The notes beneath the pieces were generated by a model, which saw only the letters and a list, made by a program, of their open reading frames with translations, was not told the origin of the DNA and did not search any database. A stretch of DNA of 64,000 nt from Streptomyces qinzhouensis (GTDB lineage Bacteria; Actinomycetota; Actinomycetes; Streptomycetales; Streptomycetaceae): positions 4,836,001-4,900,000 of the forward strand of contig NZ_CP042266.1 in NCBI RefSeq assembly GCF_007856155.1, read 5' to 3'. The stretch's first letter is position 1. Each line of letters starts with the position of its first letter. Made by a program: the position numbers and the translations under genes. This document shows, piece by piece, positions 27,472 through 35,451 of this stretch.

Positions 27472-28335
27472 CTAGGCTCCGAAGCCCTCCGGCGCCGGTA
27501 CGGCGTGTTCCGCCGCACGGCTCGTGGTCTCCCAGGCGCGCCAGGTCTCCAGGCGGGACTCCGTGGTGCTCATGGCCACGTCGAACGCCAGCCCGCCCAG
27601 CAGCAGTCGCAGCGGCGGATCGTCGGATGCGACCAGCTTGATGACGGCCTCCGCGGCGAGTTCGGGGAGGCTGTCGCGGGAGCCTTCGGCGAACTGCTGC
27701 TGGAGTCGGGTACGGAGATCGGCGTAGACGTCCAGAGGCTCCGTCATGGTCATGCCCTTGGTGTAGAGGCCGGTCCAGTAGCCGCCGGGTTCGACGATCG
27801 TCACCTTGACGCCGAACTGCGCGGCCTCGGCGGCGAGGGATTCGCTCAGGCCCTCCAGCGCGAATTTGCTCGCGCTGTACAGGCCGGTCAGGGCGAAGCC
27901 GCCGAGGGCACCGATGCTGGAGATCTGGAGGATATGGCCACTGCGGCGGGCGCGCAGATGGGGCAGGACCGCCTGACTGACCCAGAGCGCCCCGAAGAAG
28001 TTGGTCTCCAACTGGGCGCGGGCCTGGTCCTCGGTGAACTCCTCGATCATGCCCATCGCCAGGAAGCCCGCGTTGTTGACGACCACATTGAGCCGGCCGA
28101 AGTGGGCGACGGCCCGGTCCACCGTCTCCACGACGGCGGCGCGGTCGGTGACATCGAGGGGGAGGGCGAGAAGACGGTCCTGCCCGTACTTCTCGGCCAG
28201 CGGGTCCAGGGGCGTGATGTCCCGGGCCACGGCGGCGACCCGGTCGCCCGCGGCGAGGGCCGCCTCGGCGAAGGCCCGGCCCAGGCCACGGCCGGCACCG
28301 GTGATGAACCAGACGCGGTCGGGGGAAGTGGTCAC
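27472..28335 (-). CDS. Short-chain dehydrogenase/reductase
   Basis: 287 residues, classical SDR. Cofactor loop TGAGRGLG, NNAG after strand 4, catalytic Ser in ISSIGALGG, and YSASK giving Tyr and Lys. The Arg after strand 2 (AVARD) favours NADP(H). ATG 28335 is preceded by GAAGGAG. Homologues act on varied carbonyl substrates, so the substrate cannot be named. Its upstream region has two palindromic operators (28374-28390, 28432-28444), typical of tight control by a TetR-family repressor. No such regulator is adjacent. Confidence 0.88.
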   Translation of the reverse strand: MTTSPDRVWFITGAGRGLGRAFAEAALAAGDRVAAVARDITPLDPLAEKYGQDRLLALPLDVTDRAAVVETVDRAVAHFGRLNVVVNNAGFLAMGMIEEFTEDQARAQLETNFFGALWVSQAVLPHLRARRSGHILQISSIGALGGFALTGLYSASKFALEGLSESLAAEAAQFGVKVTIVEPGGYWTGLYTKGMTMTEPLDVYADLRTRLQQQFAEGSRDSLPELAAEAVIKLVASDDPPLRLLLGGLAFDVAMSTTESRLETWRAWETTSRAAEHAVPAPEGFGA

Positions 28336-28373
28336 AGAGGGCTCCTTCGCAGGTCGGGACAGTGCGCCGATTG

Positions 28374-28450
28374 CGAGACGGTACGTCTCGCTTCATGAGG
28401 ACGACAGTACGTCAATCGAGACGAGATGGCAAGACGGATCGTCTCGTCTC
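28374..28450. promoter_or_regulatory. Operator cluster with GAGACG/CGTCTC half-sites upstream of the SDR gene
   Basis: CGAGACG-GTA-CGTCTCG (28374-28390) is a perfect 7-bp-arm palindrome. AGACG-GAT-CGTCT (28432-28444) is a second with the same 3-nt centre. GAGACGAGA (28418-28426) also pairs with TCTCGTCTC (28442-28450). The first palindrome lies about 40 nt upstream of ATG 28335, in promoter position. Confidence 0.6.
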
Positions 28451-28604
28451 GCCAGTTTCATCGCAGGGTGGCCCGCCCGGGGAGGTGAAAGTTCCTTCAT
28501 CGAAGGGCCCCGGCGCGCCCCGGTGTTCGCGTTCCATGGCCGGTCAGCACCCCTGGCGTACCCAAATGCCCCGGGATGGCGAAGAGGTGGGAATCACGGA
28601 GCAA
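28451..28604. other. Gene-free part of the SDR / chitinase divergent region
   Basis: The divergent gap is 451 bp in all. Between the SDR operators and the chitinase promoter I see no ORF with Streptomyces-like codon use and no further strong repeat. The leader 28647-28786 is also non-coding. Confidence 0.4.
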
Positions 28605-28646
28605 AGGTCCAGACCTATTGACGGGTTGGTCTAGTCCTCTTAATGT
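28605..28646 (+). promoter_or_regulatory. Chitinase promoter with paired 12-bp direct repeats (DasR-type sites)
   Basis: -35 TTGACG (28618-28623), 17-nt spacer, -10 TAATGT (28641-28646). Direct repeats AGGTCCAGACCT (28605-28616) and TGGTCTAGTCCT (28627-28638) lie 22 bp apart, one just before the -35 and one inside the spacer. This is the arrangement known from Streptomyces chitinase promoters, where the repeats give chitin induction and glucose repression. The first also matches the GGTC-N2-GACC core of a DasR site. Confidence 0.8.
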
Positions 28647-28786
28647 CTCGTTCACCTCTACGGATCCGGCCCCGGCGTCTCTGTGCTCCCGGGGCCAAAG
28701 TGCCCACCCCCCATGCGAGTTGTGCAAGGCCGAACACCCTGCGTCCCCCCGGAGGGATGCGGGCCCCCCACCAGGAGGATCCGAAC

Positions 28787-31156
28787 GTGCTGTCCCCCCG
28801 ACGAACGAGAGCGACGCTGTTCGCTGCCGGCGCCGCCGCCGTCGGCGCGCTGCTGGCGACGACGCTCTCATCAGGCGTGTCCCAGGCCGCCTCACAGGAA
28901 AACTGTCGCCCGGAAGGGCTCTACTCGACGCCCGGCGTCAACGTCCCGTACTGCTCGGTGTACGACACCGACGGCCGCGAGAAGATGGGCGCGGACCACC
29001 AGCGCCGCATCATCGGCTACTTCGCCAACTGGCGTACCGGCAAGGACGGCAGGCCCGCCTACCTCGCCAACAACATCCCGTGGGACAAGATCACCCACAT
29101 CAACTACGCCTTCGCCGGTATCGACGCCGCCAACAAGATCACCATTGGCGCCCCCGGAGCGGAGAACCCCAACACCGGTATGACCTGGCCGGGTGTGGCC
29201 GGTGCCGAGATGGACCCGGCGCTGCCCTACAAGGGCCACTTCAACCTGCTCAACAAGTTCAAGAAGGCCCACCCCGACGTCAAGACGCTGATCTCGGTCG
29301 GCGGCTGGACGGACAGCAGCGGCTTCTACAAGACCACCACCAACGCCGACGGCACGGTGAACGCGGCGGGGATCAACACCTTCGCCGACTCCGCCGTCGA
29401 GTTCATCCGCACGTACGGCTTCAACGGCGTCGACATCGACTACGAGTACCCGACGTCGATGACCAACGCGGGCAACCCGGCCGACTGGACCGTGGCCAAC
29501 GCCCGCCGCGCCGGGCTCAACAAGAGCTACAGCGTGCTGATGAAGACCCTGCGCGAGAAGCTCGACCGGGCCAGCGCCGCCGACGGCAAGCACTATCTGC
29601 TGACCATCGCGGCGCCGTCCTCCGGCTACCTGCTGCGCGGCATGGAGACGTACGAGACGGCGAAGTACCTCGACTACGTCAACATCATGTCGTACGACCT
29701 CCATGGCACCTGGAACGAGCACGTCGGCCCGAACGCCGCGCTGTACGACGACGGCAAGGACACCGAGCTCGCGCCGATCTACGGTGCCGCCCAGTACGGC
29801 GGAGTCGGCTATCTGAACACCGACTGGGCCTACCACTACTTCCGTGGTTCGATGCCGGCCGGCCGGATCAACATCGGTGTGCCGACCTACACCCGCGGCT
29901 GGAAGAACGTCCAGGGCGGTACCGACGGACTGTGGGGCAAGTCGGTCGCGAACACCTGCCCGCCCGGCTCCGGTCTGACCAAGTGCGGTGACGGTGCCGT
30001 CGGCATCGACAACGTCTGGCACGACAAGGACACCGCGGGACAGGAGGCCCCGGCGGGCTTCAACCCGATGTGGCACGCCAAGAACCTGGAGAAGGGGATC
30101 GTCCCCGACTATCTCCCCAAGTTCGGTCTGCCCGCGAACAGCCAGCTGACCGGCACCTACGTCCGCAAGTACGACTCGACCCTGGTCGCGCCGTGGCTGT
30201 GGAACGCCCAGAAGAAGGTCTTCATCTCCACCGAGGACGAGCAGTCCATCGGCGCCAAGGCCGACTATGTCGTCAACAAGGGCCTCGGCGGCACCATGAT
30301 CTGGGAGCTGGCGGGTGACTACGACTACAACACCGCCAAGGGCCAGTACGAGCCCGGCTCGTCGCTGATCTCGCTGATGTACAACAAGTACAAGGCGGCC
30401 ACCCCGTACGGCGCGAAGAAGTCGAACATCGCGATGCCGACCGAGGCGATCAACCTCGGTGTCGAGTTCGGCGGCTTCCAGCTCGGGGACAACAACTACC
30501 CGATCAGCCCCAAGCTGAAGATCACCAACAACACCACGGCCACCCTGCCCGGCGGTACGGAGTTCCAGTTCGACTACGCGACCTCCGCGCCGAGCAACGC
30601 CAAGGACCAGTCCGGCTTCAACTCCCGGATCGTCCGCAGCGACCACACGGGTAACAATGTGGGCGGTCTGAAGGGTGACTTCCACCGGGTCGCGCTGAAG
30701 CTTCCGGCCTGGCAGACGGTCGCGCCGGGCGCCTCGGTCGAGCTGGACTTCGTCTACTACCTGCCGACCTCGACGCCGTCCAACTGGACCGTCACCTTCG
30801 GCGGCAAGACCTACTCGATCGCCGGTGACCTGGCGCGCGGGACGACCATTGTCGACCCGGGCAGCGGCAGCACGACCGGCACCACGGGTACGACCGGCAC
30901 CACCGGCACCACTGGTACGACCGGCACCACGGGTACGACCGGCACCACGGGTACGACCGGCACCACCGGTACGACCGGTACGAACGGTTCGACCACCGGT
31001 GGCTGCACCGCTCCGGCGTGGGACCGGAACACCGAGTACCCCGCCAATTCGCAGGTCTCCCACCAGGGCAAGAACTGGAAGTCCAAGTGGTGGACGAAGG
31101 GCGACGAGCCCGGAACCAGCCAGTGGGGCCCCTGGCAGGACCTCGGTGCCTGCTGA
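28787..31156 (+). CDS. Secreted modular GH18 chitinase with two carbohydrate-binding regions
   Basis: 789 residues. GTG 28787 has AGGAGG. A Sec signal peptide covers about 1-35 (RRTRATLFAAGAAAVGALLATTL...SQAAS). The GH18 catalytic domain (about 60-545) has SVGGW and the motif NGVDIDYE with acid Glu220; the first Asp of DGxDxDxE is Asn213 here. A beta-rich domain (about 560-690, LPGGTEFQFDYATSAPSN) resembles a carbohydrate-binding module. A Thr-Gly-Thr repeat linker (about 697-735) leads to a CBM5/12 chitin-binding domain (742-789) with SKWWTKGDEPG. It hydrolyses chitin outside the cell. Controlled by the direct-repeat promoter at 28605-28646. Confidence 0.93.
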   Translation: MLSPRRTRATLFAAGAAAVGALLATTLSSGVSQAASQENCRPEGLYSTPGVNVPYCSVYDTDGREKMGADHQRRIIGYFANWRTGKDGRPAYLANNIPWDKITHINYAFAGIDAANKITIGAPGAENPNTGMTWPGVAGAEMDPALPYKGHFNLLNKFKKAHPDVKTLISVGGWTDSSGFYKTTTNADGTVNAAGINTFADSAVEFIRTYGFNGVDIDYEYPTSMTNAGNPADWTVANARRAGLNKSYSVLMKTLREKLDRASAADGKHYLLTIAAPSSGYLLRGMETYETAKYLDYVNIMSYDLHGTWNEHVGPNAALYDDGKDTELAPIYGAAQYGGVGYLNTDWAYHYFRGSMPAGRINIGVPTYTRGWKNVQGGTDGLWGKSVANTCPPGSGLTKCGDGAVGIDNVWHDKDTAGQEAPAGFNPMWHAKNLEKGIVPDYLPKFGLPANSQLTGTYVRKYDSTLVAPWLWNAQKKVFISTEDEQSIGAKADYVVNKGLGGTMIWELAGDYDYNTAKGQYEPGSSLISLMYNKYKAATPYGAKKSNIAMPTEAINLGVEFGGFQLGDNNYPISPKLKITNNTTATLPGGTEFQFDYATSAPSNAKDQSGFNSRIVRSDHTGNNVGGLKGDFHRVALKLPAWQTVAPGASVELDFVYYLPTSTPSNWTVTFGGKTYSIAGDLARGTTIVDPGSGSTTGTTGTTGTTGTTGTTGTTGTTGTTGTTGTTGTTGTNGSTTGGCTAPAWDRNTEYPANSQVSHQGKNWKSKWWTKGDEPGTSQWGPWQDLGAC
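30873..30988 (+). repeat. 9/18-bp tandem repeat encoding the Thr-Gly-Thr linker
   Basis: About 13 copies of a 9-bp unit ACCGG(C/T)AC(C/G) arranged partly as 18-mers, coding for TTG TTG repeats between catalytic/beta modules and the CBM5/12. Such repeats change length by slippage, so linker length may vary between strains. Confidence 0.85.
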
Positions 31157-31196
31157 ACCCCTCCCCGTGTGACAACTGAAGAGCTCCACTGATCAG

Positions 31197-31237
31197 CCCG
31201 GCGGCGCAGTCCCTGACCCTGCGCCGCCGGGTTTTTT
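31197..31237 (+). terminator. Intrinsic terminator after the chitinase gene
   Basis: Perfect 13-bp stem (CCCGGCGGCGCAG at 31197-31209, CTGCGCCGCCGGG at 31219-31231) followed by six Ts (31232-31237). One of few T-tract terminators in the window. Confidence 0.92.
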
Positions 31238-31599
31238 CCCCTCCTGGCCCGAGGGGCGGGAGCACCGGCTCGGGCGGCTGCCGGGCCTGCACGGAAGGTC
31301 AACTATGTATGCACGAAAGGCCAAGTCGGCGACGCGTATAGCTCGTAGACTATTTCCCGAACGGATCTCCACTGTTCGCCCGGGGAGCGCCGGTGGTTCC
31401 CGGTACGGTCACCCGTCGACCGGGACCGGTGCCGATGCCGGTGCTCCACGGGTCCCGTTCTCCGCCGACCGCGTTCGGCGGAGAACGGGCCACCGGGCAG
31501 ACGTGATCCGGTGGCCGATCCCGGGCGGTCGATCCCCAGTGGCAGATCCGCAGTGGGCGATCCGCGGCGGACGGTCCGGCCTCGGTCCCGGCCCGGACA
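31238..31599. other. Gene-free region, chitinase / rocD
   Basis: No ORF with support. It has a perfect 15-bp inverted repeat (CCCGTTCTCCGCCGA at 31454-31468, TCGGCGGAGAACGGG at 31475-31489), probably the rocD terminator. A degenerate GATCC-containing repeat (about 31505-31575, four to five imperfect 13-15-bp units) also lies here. The 31300-31370 stretch is AT-richer than its surroundings. Confidence 0.5.
31454..31489 (-). terminator. 15-bp perfect hairpin downstream of rocD
   Basis: Arms 31454-31468 / 31475-31489, loop CCGCGT; 110 nt past the rocD stop on the minus strand. Confidence 0.65.
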
Positions 31600-32808
31600 T
31601 CAGCGGCCGGAGAGCACCGACCTGAACTGGTCCAGGCCCCAGTCGAGGTCCTCCTTGGTGATCACCAGCGGCGGGGCGATCCGGATCGTCGAGCCGTGGG
31701 TGTCCTTCACCAGCACGCCCCGCTCCATCAGCTTCTCCGAGATCCGCCGCCCGCTGCCATGGGCCGGGGCGATGTCGACGCCCGCCCACAGCCCGCGGCC
31801 GCGCACCGCCTCCACCGCACCGCCGCCGGAGAGCAGCCCCAGCTCGTGGTGGAGGTGCTCGCCCAGTTCGGTCGCGCGCTGCTGGTACTCGCCGGTGCGC
31901 AGCATGGCGATCACCTCCAGTGCCACCGCGCACGCCAGCGGATTGCCGCCGAAGGTCGAACCGTGCTCACCGGGGCGGAACACCCCGAGGATCTCCCGCG
32001 ACGACACCACCGCCGAGACCGGGACGATCCCGCCGCCCAGCGCCTTTCCGAGGACGTACATATCGGGGACGACGGCCTCGTGCTCACAGGCGAAGGTCCG
32101 GCCCGTGCGGCCCAGACCGGACTGGATCTCATCGGCGATGAACAGCACGTTCCGTTCCCGGGTGAGCCGGCGGACGGTGGGCAGATAGCCCGGCGGCGGG
32201 ACCAGTACCCCCGCCTCGCCCTGGATGGGCTCCAGCAGAACGGCGACGGTGTTCTCCGTCAGGGCGTTCTCCAGCGCGGTCGGATCGCCGTAGGGCACGA
32301 TCTCGAAGCCGGGGGTGTAGGGGCCGTAGTCGGCCCGGGCCTCGGGGTCCGTGGAGAAGCTGATCACCGTGGTCGTCCGGCCGTGGAAGTTGCCGGCGGC
32401 GACGACGATCTTCGCCCTGTTGTCGGGGACGCCCTTGATCCGGTAGCCCCATTTGCGGGCCGTCTTCACCGCGGTCTCCACGGCTTCCACGCCCGTGTTC
32501 ATCGGCAGGACCATCTCCATGCCGCACAGTTCCGCCAGACCGGTGCAGAAGTCCGCGAACCGGTCGTGGTGGAAGGCCCGGGAGGTGAGCGTGACCCGGT
32601 CCAGCTGGGCCTTGGCCGCTTCGACCAGCCGGCGGTTGCCGTGGCCGAAGTTGAGCGCCGAGTACCCGGCGAGCAGGTCCAGATAGCGACGGCCCTCCAC
32701 ATCGGTCAGCCAGGCGCCGTCCGCGGTCGCCACGACGACGGGAAGGGGGTGGTAGTTGTGTGCGCTGTACGCCTCCGCGGTGGCGATGGCGGTCTCCGAA
32801 GCAGTCAC
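31600..32808 (-). CDS. rocD: Ornithine-oxo-acid aminotransferase
   Basis: 402 residues of the class III PLP aminotransferase family. GTG 32808 is preceded by GGAG; longer in-frame starts lack a site. Features: SALNFGHGN near the N-terminus, the PLP Asp in IADEIQSGLGRTG (Asp226), the Schiff-base Lys255 in LGKALGGG, and FGGNPLA. The overall sequence fits RocD rather than ArgD (AHNYHPLPVVV start, ALNFGHGNRRLV). It converts ornithine to glutamate semialdehyde in arginine/ornithine use. No other arginine-catabolic gene is adjacent. Confidence 0.9.
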   Translation of the reverse strand: MTASETAIATAEAYSAHNYHPLPVVVATADGAWLTDVEGRRYLDLLAGYSALNFGHGNRRLVEAAKAQLDRVTLTSRAFHHDRFADFCTGLAELCGMEMVLPMNTGVEAVETAVKTARKWGYRIKGVPDNRAKIVVAAGNFHGRTTTVISFSTDPEARADYGPYTPGFEIVPYGDPTALENALTENTVAVLLEPIQGEAGVLVPPPGYLPTVRRLTRERNVLFIADEIQSGLGRTGRTFACEHEAVVPDMYVLGKALGGGIVPVSAVVSSREILGVFRPGEHGSTFGGNPLACAVALEVIAMLRTGEYQQRATELGEHLHHELGLLSGGGAVEAVRGRGLWAGVDIAPAHGSGRRISEKLMERGVLVKDTHGSTIRIAPPLVITKEDLDWGLDQFRSVLSGR

Positions 32809-33011
32809 GGGATCTCCGTTCTCCTGGCGAGCCGGGCGGCAGTACATCCGGATATCCGGTACATCCGGTGGCGGGTGGGGTCGCCACCCCTCCTTCCTAT
32901 CGTCACTCGCCGGTCGCCCCGGGAAACCTTTCGCCGCGGCCGTCCCGCGGCGCGGCGTCCGCCGGGACCGGTGCGCTGCCGCCGGATGGGCCGGCTGGCA
33001 TAGGCTGGCGG

Positions 33012-33100
33012 TGCGCGCGGCGACTGGCGTACGGGGAGATCACCTCGAGGGAGCCGGGCGCGCAGGAGCATCACGAGGGTGCCGACCGCCTGGGTACCCC
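33012..33100 (+). promoter_or_regulatory. ZTP/ZMP (pfl) riboswitch upstream of glyA
   Basis: Conserved pfl elements in order: P1 arms TGCGCGC (33012-33018) and GCGCGCA (33058-33064) enclosing CGACTGGCG (33021-33029) and GGGAGCC (33050-33055), then the conserved 3' element CCGCCTGGG (33087-33094). Known targets of this class are folate and purine genes, glyA among them. With only 28 nt to the ATG and the ribosome binding site GGAGG at 33118-33122, translational control is likely. Confidence 0.88.
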
Positions 33101-33127
33101 GGACCACTCGTGAGCCCGGAGGACAGC

Positions 33128-34396
33128 ATGACTCTTCCCCTGCCCCATCCCGCCCTCGCCGCGGCCGATCCCGAACTCGCCGGGCTCGTCGCCGACGAGG
33201 AACTGCTCCAGGCCGCCACGCTGCGGATGATCCCCAGCGAGAACTATGTCTCCGGTGCAGTCCTGGAAGCCTGCGGCACCGTTCTGCAGAACAAGTACAG
33301 CGAGGGCTATCCGGGCCGCCGCTACTACGAGGGCCAGCAGATCATCGACCGGGTCGAGCGACTGGCCGTGGACCGCGCCAAGGCCGTTTTCGGTGTCGAG
33401 CACGCCAATGTCCAGCCCTACTCCGGCTCCCCGGCCAATCTCGCCGTCTATCTCGCCTTCGCCGAGCCCGGTGACACCGTGATGGGCATGTCCCTGCCGA
33501 TGGGTGGCCATCTCACCCACGGCTGGGGCGTCTCCGCCACCGGCACCTGGTTCCGCGGCGTCCAGTACGGCGTACGCCGGGACACCGGGCTCATCGACTT
33601 CGACGAGGTCCGCGAGCTGGCCCTCAAGGAGCGCCCGAAGATCATCTTCTGTGGGGGTACGGCCCTGCCGCGGACCATCGACTTCGCGGCCTTCGCCGAG
33701 ATCGCCCGGGAGGCCGGGGCGCTGCTCGTGGCCGATGTCGCCCATATCGCCGGGCTGATCGCGGGCGGTGCGCACCCTTCGCCCGTGCCCCATGCGGATG
33801 TGATCTCCACGACGACCCACAAGACCCTCCGGGGTCCGCGCGGGGCGATGCTGATGTCCCGTGCGGAGCACGCCAAGGCCCTGGACCGCGCGGTTTTCCC
33901 CGGACTCCAGGGCGGCCCCCACAACCAGACCACCGCGGCGATCGCGGTCGCCCTTCACGAGGCGGCCCAGCCCTCCTTCCGTGATTACGCCCATGCCGTT
34001 GTCGCCAATGCCCGGGCCCTTGCCGAGGCCCTTCTCGCCCAGGGTTTCGAGCTGGTCTCCGGCGGCACCGACAACCATCTGATTCTGATGGACCTGACCG
34101 GCCGGGATGTGCCCGGCAAGGTGGCGGCCAAGGCCCTCGACCGGGCGGGGATCGTCGTCAACTACAACACCGTCCCTTATGACCCGAGGAAGCCCTTCGA
34201 CCCTTCCGGTATCCGTATCGGTACTCCTTCCCTCACCTCCCGTGGTCTGGGGACCGAGCACATGGCGACGGTCGCCGGCTGGATCGACCGGGGGGTGAGT
34301 GCGGCCCGGTCCGGAGACGAGGCCGCTCTTACCGCCGTCCGCGCGGAGGTCGCCGAACTGATGTCCGCCTACCCCGCACCGGGCCTGACCGTCTGA
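33128..34396 (+). CDS. glyA: Serine hydroxymethyltransferase
   Basis: 422 residues, PLP fold type I. ATG 33128 follows GGAGGAC. N-terminal MIPSENYVS, NKYSEGYPGRRYY, and the PLP Lys232 in TTTHKTLRGPRG, all canonical. It converts serine plus THF to glycine plus 5,10-methylene-THF, feeding FolD and the purine formyl-transfer steps encoded nearby. Controlled by the ZTP riboswitch just upstream, so expression should rise when ZMP/ZTP signals 10-formyl-THF shortage. Slightly divergent from housekeeping GlyA in the middle (GVRRDTGLIDFDEV), possibly the second SHMT paralogue of Streptomyces. Confidence 0.95.
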   Translation: MTLPLPHPALAAADPELAGLVADEELLQAATLRMIPSENYVSGAVLEACGTVLQNKYSEGYPGRRYYEGQQIIDRVERLAVDRAKAVFGVEHANVQPYSGSPANLAVYLAFAEPGDTVMGMSLPMGGHLTHGWGVSATGTWFRGVQYGVRRDTGLIDFDEVRELALKERPKIIFCGGTALPRTIDFAAFAEIAREAGALLVADVAHIAGLIAGGAHPSPVPHADVISTTTHKTLRGPRGAMLMSRAEHAKALDRAVFPGLQGGPHNQTTAAIAVALHEAAQPSFRDYAHAVVANARALAEALLAQGFELVSGGTDNHLILMDLTGRDVPGKVAAKALDRAGIVVNYNTVPYDPRKPFDPSGIRIGTPSLTSRGLGTEHMATVAGWIDRGVSAARSGDEAALTAVRAEVAELMSAYPAPGLTV

Positions 34397-34520
34397 CCCC
34401 GGCCGTCTGATCCCGGCCGCACCCGCCGTGTGCCGCCGATGGGCGCTGGGCGGGGGGTGCGGCGGCCGTCCGCCCCCGTGGCGGGCGGTCGCCGTACCCC
34501 TTGGCGGACCGGACCCCTGA

Positions 34521-34552
34521 CTCCGGCGGCCTTCGGCCGACGGCCGCCGGAG
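34521..34552. terminator. Hairpin between convergent glyA and membrane protein gene
   Basis: Perfect 11-bp stem CTCCGGCGGCC (34521-34531) / GGCCGCCGGAG (34542-34552), 10-nt loop, between stops at 34396 and 34567. Confidence 0.65.
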
Positions 34553-34566
34553 CCGCCGGGGCGGGG

Positions 34567-35316
34567 TTACTTCGGCCCGGGCCTTCCGCGTCCCGGCAGC
34601 TTCCTCAGCAGCTCCGGCAGCGGCGGTACGGCGGAGGACCGCAGCAGCAGGGCTGCCGCCGCACCCGCGGCCAGGCCCGGTAGCGACCACCACCAGTTCT
34701 CTCCGATGCCCGGCGACGGCGTGGAGGTCGCGGTTATGGAGCCGGCGGGGGAGAGCGCGGTCGTCGGCGGTGGAGTGGAGGAGTCGGGCACTGCCCCCGT
34801 CGCCGAGGCCGAGCCGCTGTCGAGGCTCAGCCCCAGGGTGCGCAGCAGCCGTCGCAGCCCGGGCCCGTCGGCCGGCCGGTGCCAGATGCCTTCGGCGGCG
34901 AGCCAGCCGTCCGCGGGCTTCGGTCCTTCGGACGCGGACGGAGTGTCGGCCTGGTCAACCCGGCTGTGGATCCACACATCCTTCGGGGCCTTGCCGAAGA
35001 AGACCTGGTCCGCTCGCCAGGCCCGCACATCGTGCAGAAACCAGGTCATCCGGACCGAGTGCAGTGACGGCTGGTCCGGATTCAGCCCGGACGGCGGCTT
35101 CGCGGTGCCTTGGGGCGGCGAGTCCGCCGCCATGAGCCTTTGCAGATCGCCGTACGCCGTGCTGTCCATCCGCAGCGCCGTGGCCCGGCCCTGCGGATAC
35201 TCGATGATCATGACGCTGGTCGGGCCGCCCGCGACCGCCGCCGGGGCGAGCATCAGCCCCAGTGCCGATACGGCCAGCAGCACGGCAATCCGCCGCGCCC
35301 ATCGCAGTGGTCCCAT
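34567..35316 (-). CDS. Secreted/membrane protein of unknown function, third gene of ECF sigma locus
   Basis: 249 residues. ATG 35316 follows GGGGGAC; the GTG at 35382 lacks a site. An N-terminal signal segment (ARRIAVLLAVSALGLMLAPAAVAG) leads to an extracytoplasmic domain (about 30-170, containing MIIEYPQGRATALRMDS and DVWIHSRVDQAD), then a Ser/Thr/Pro stalk. A C-terminal hydrophobic segment (WWWSLPGLAAGAAAALLLRS) and a basic tail ([11 protein letters not shown]) give type I topology, like a sortase-free anchored surface protein. It follows the anti-sigma-like gene by 135 bp, so it may belong to the sigma regulon. No known family recognised. Confidence 0.65.
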   Translation of the reverse strand: MGPLRWARRIAVLLAVSALGLMLAPAAVAGGPTSVMIIEYPQGRATALRMDSTAYGDLQRLMAADSPPQGTAKPPSGLNPDQPSLHSVRMTWFLHDVRAWRADQVFFGKAPKDVWIHSRVDQADTPSASEGPKPADGWLAAEGIWHRPADGPGLRRLLRTLGLSLDSGSASATGAVPDSSTPPPTTALSPAGSITATSTPSPGIGENWWWSLPGLAAGAAAALLLRSSAVPPLPELLRKLPGRGRPGPK

Positions 35317-35451
35317 ACGTCCCCCAGACGATGCGCCGGAGCGTCTCTTCGCCCCGGCTGTCGACTCTGATACACCGCCCACGGCCGACGCGTTCCGCGT
35401 TGCGGGAAGGAATTCCCGGGAGTTTCCGGGAAGGCCCCGAAGCCGGGTGGG

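Noticed and set aside
28892..31189. Long open frame (765 codons) antisense to the chitinase gene
   Set aside because: The plus strand has a full GH18 protein with signal peptide, ribosome binding site and promoter; the antisense frame is a product of GC-biased third positions and has no recognisable domain.
35317..35382. GTG 35382 as start of the anchored surface protein
   Set aside because: No ribosome binding site; ATG 35316 has GGGGGAC and leads directly into the signal segment.
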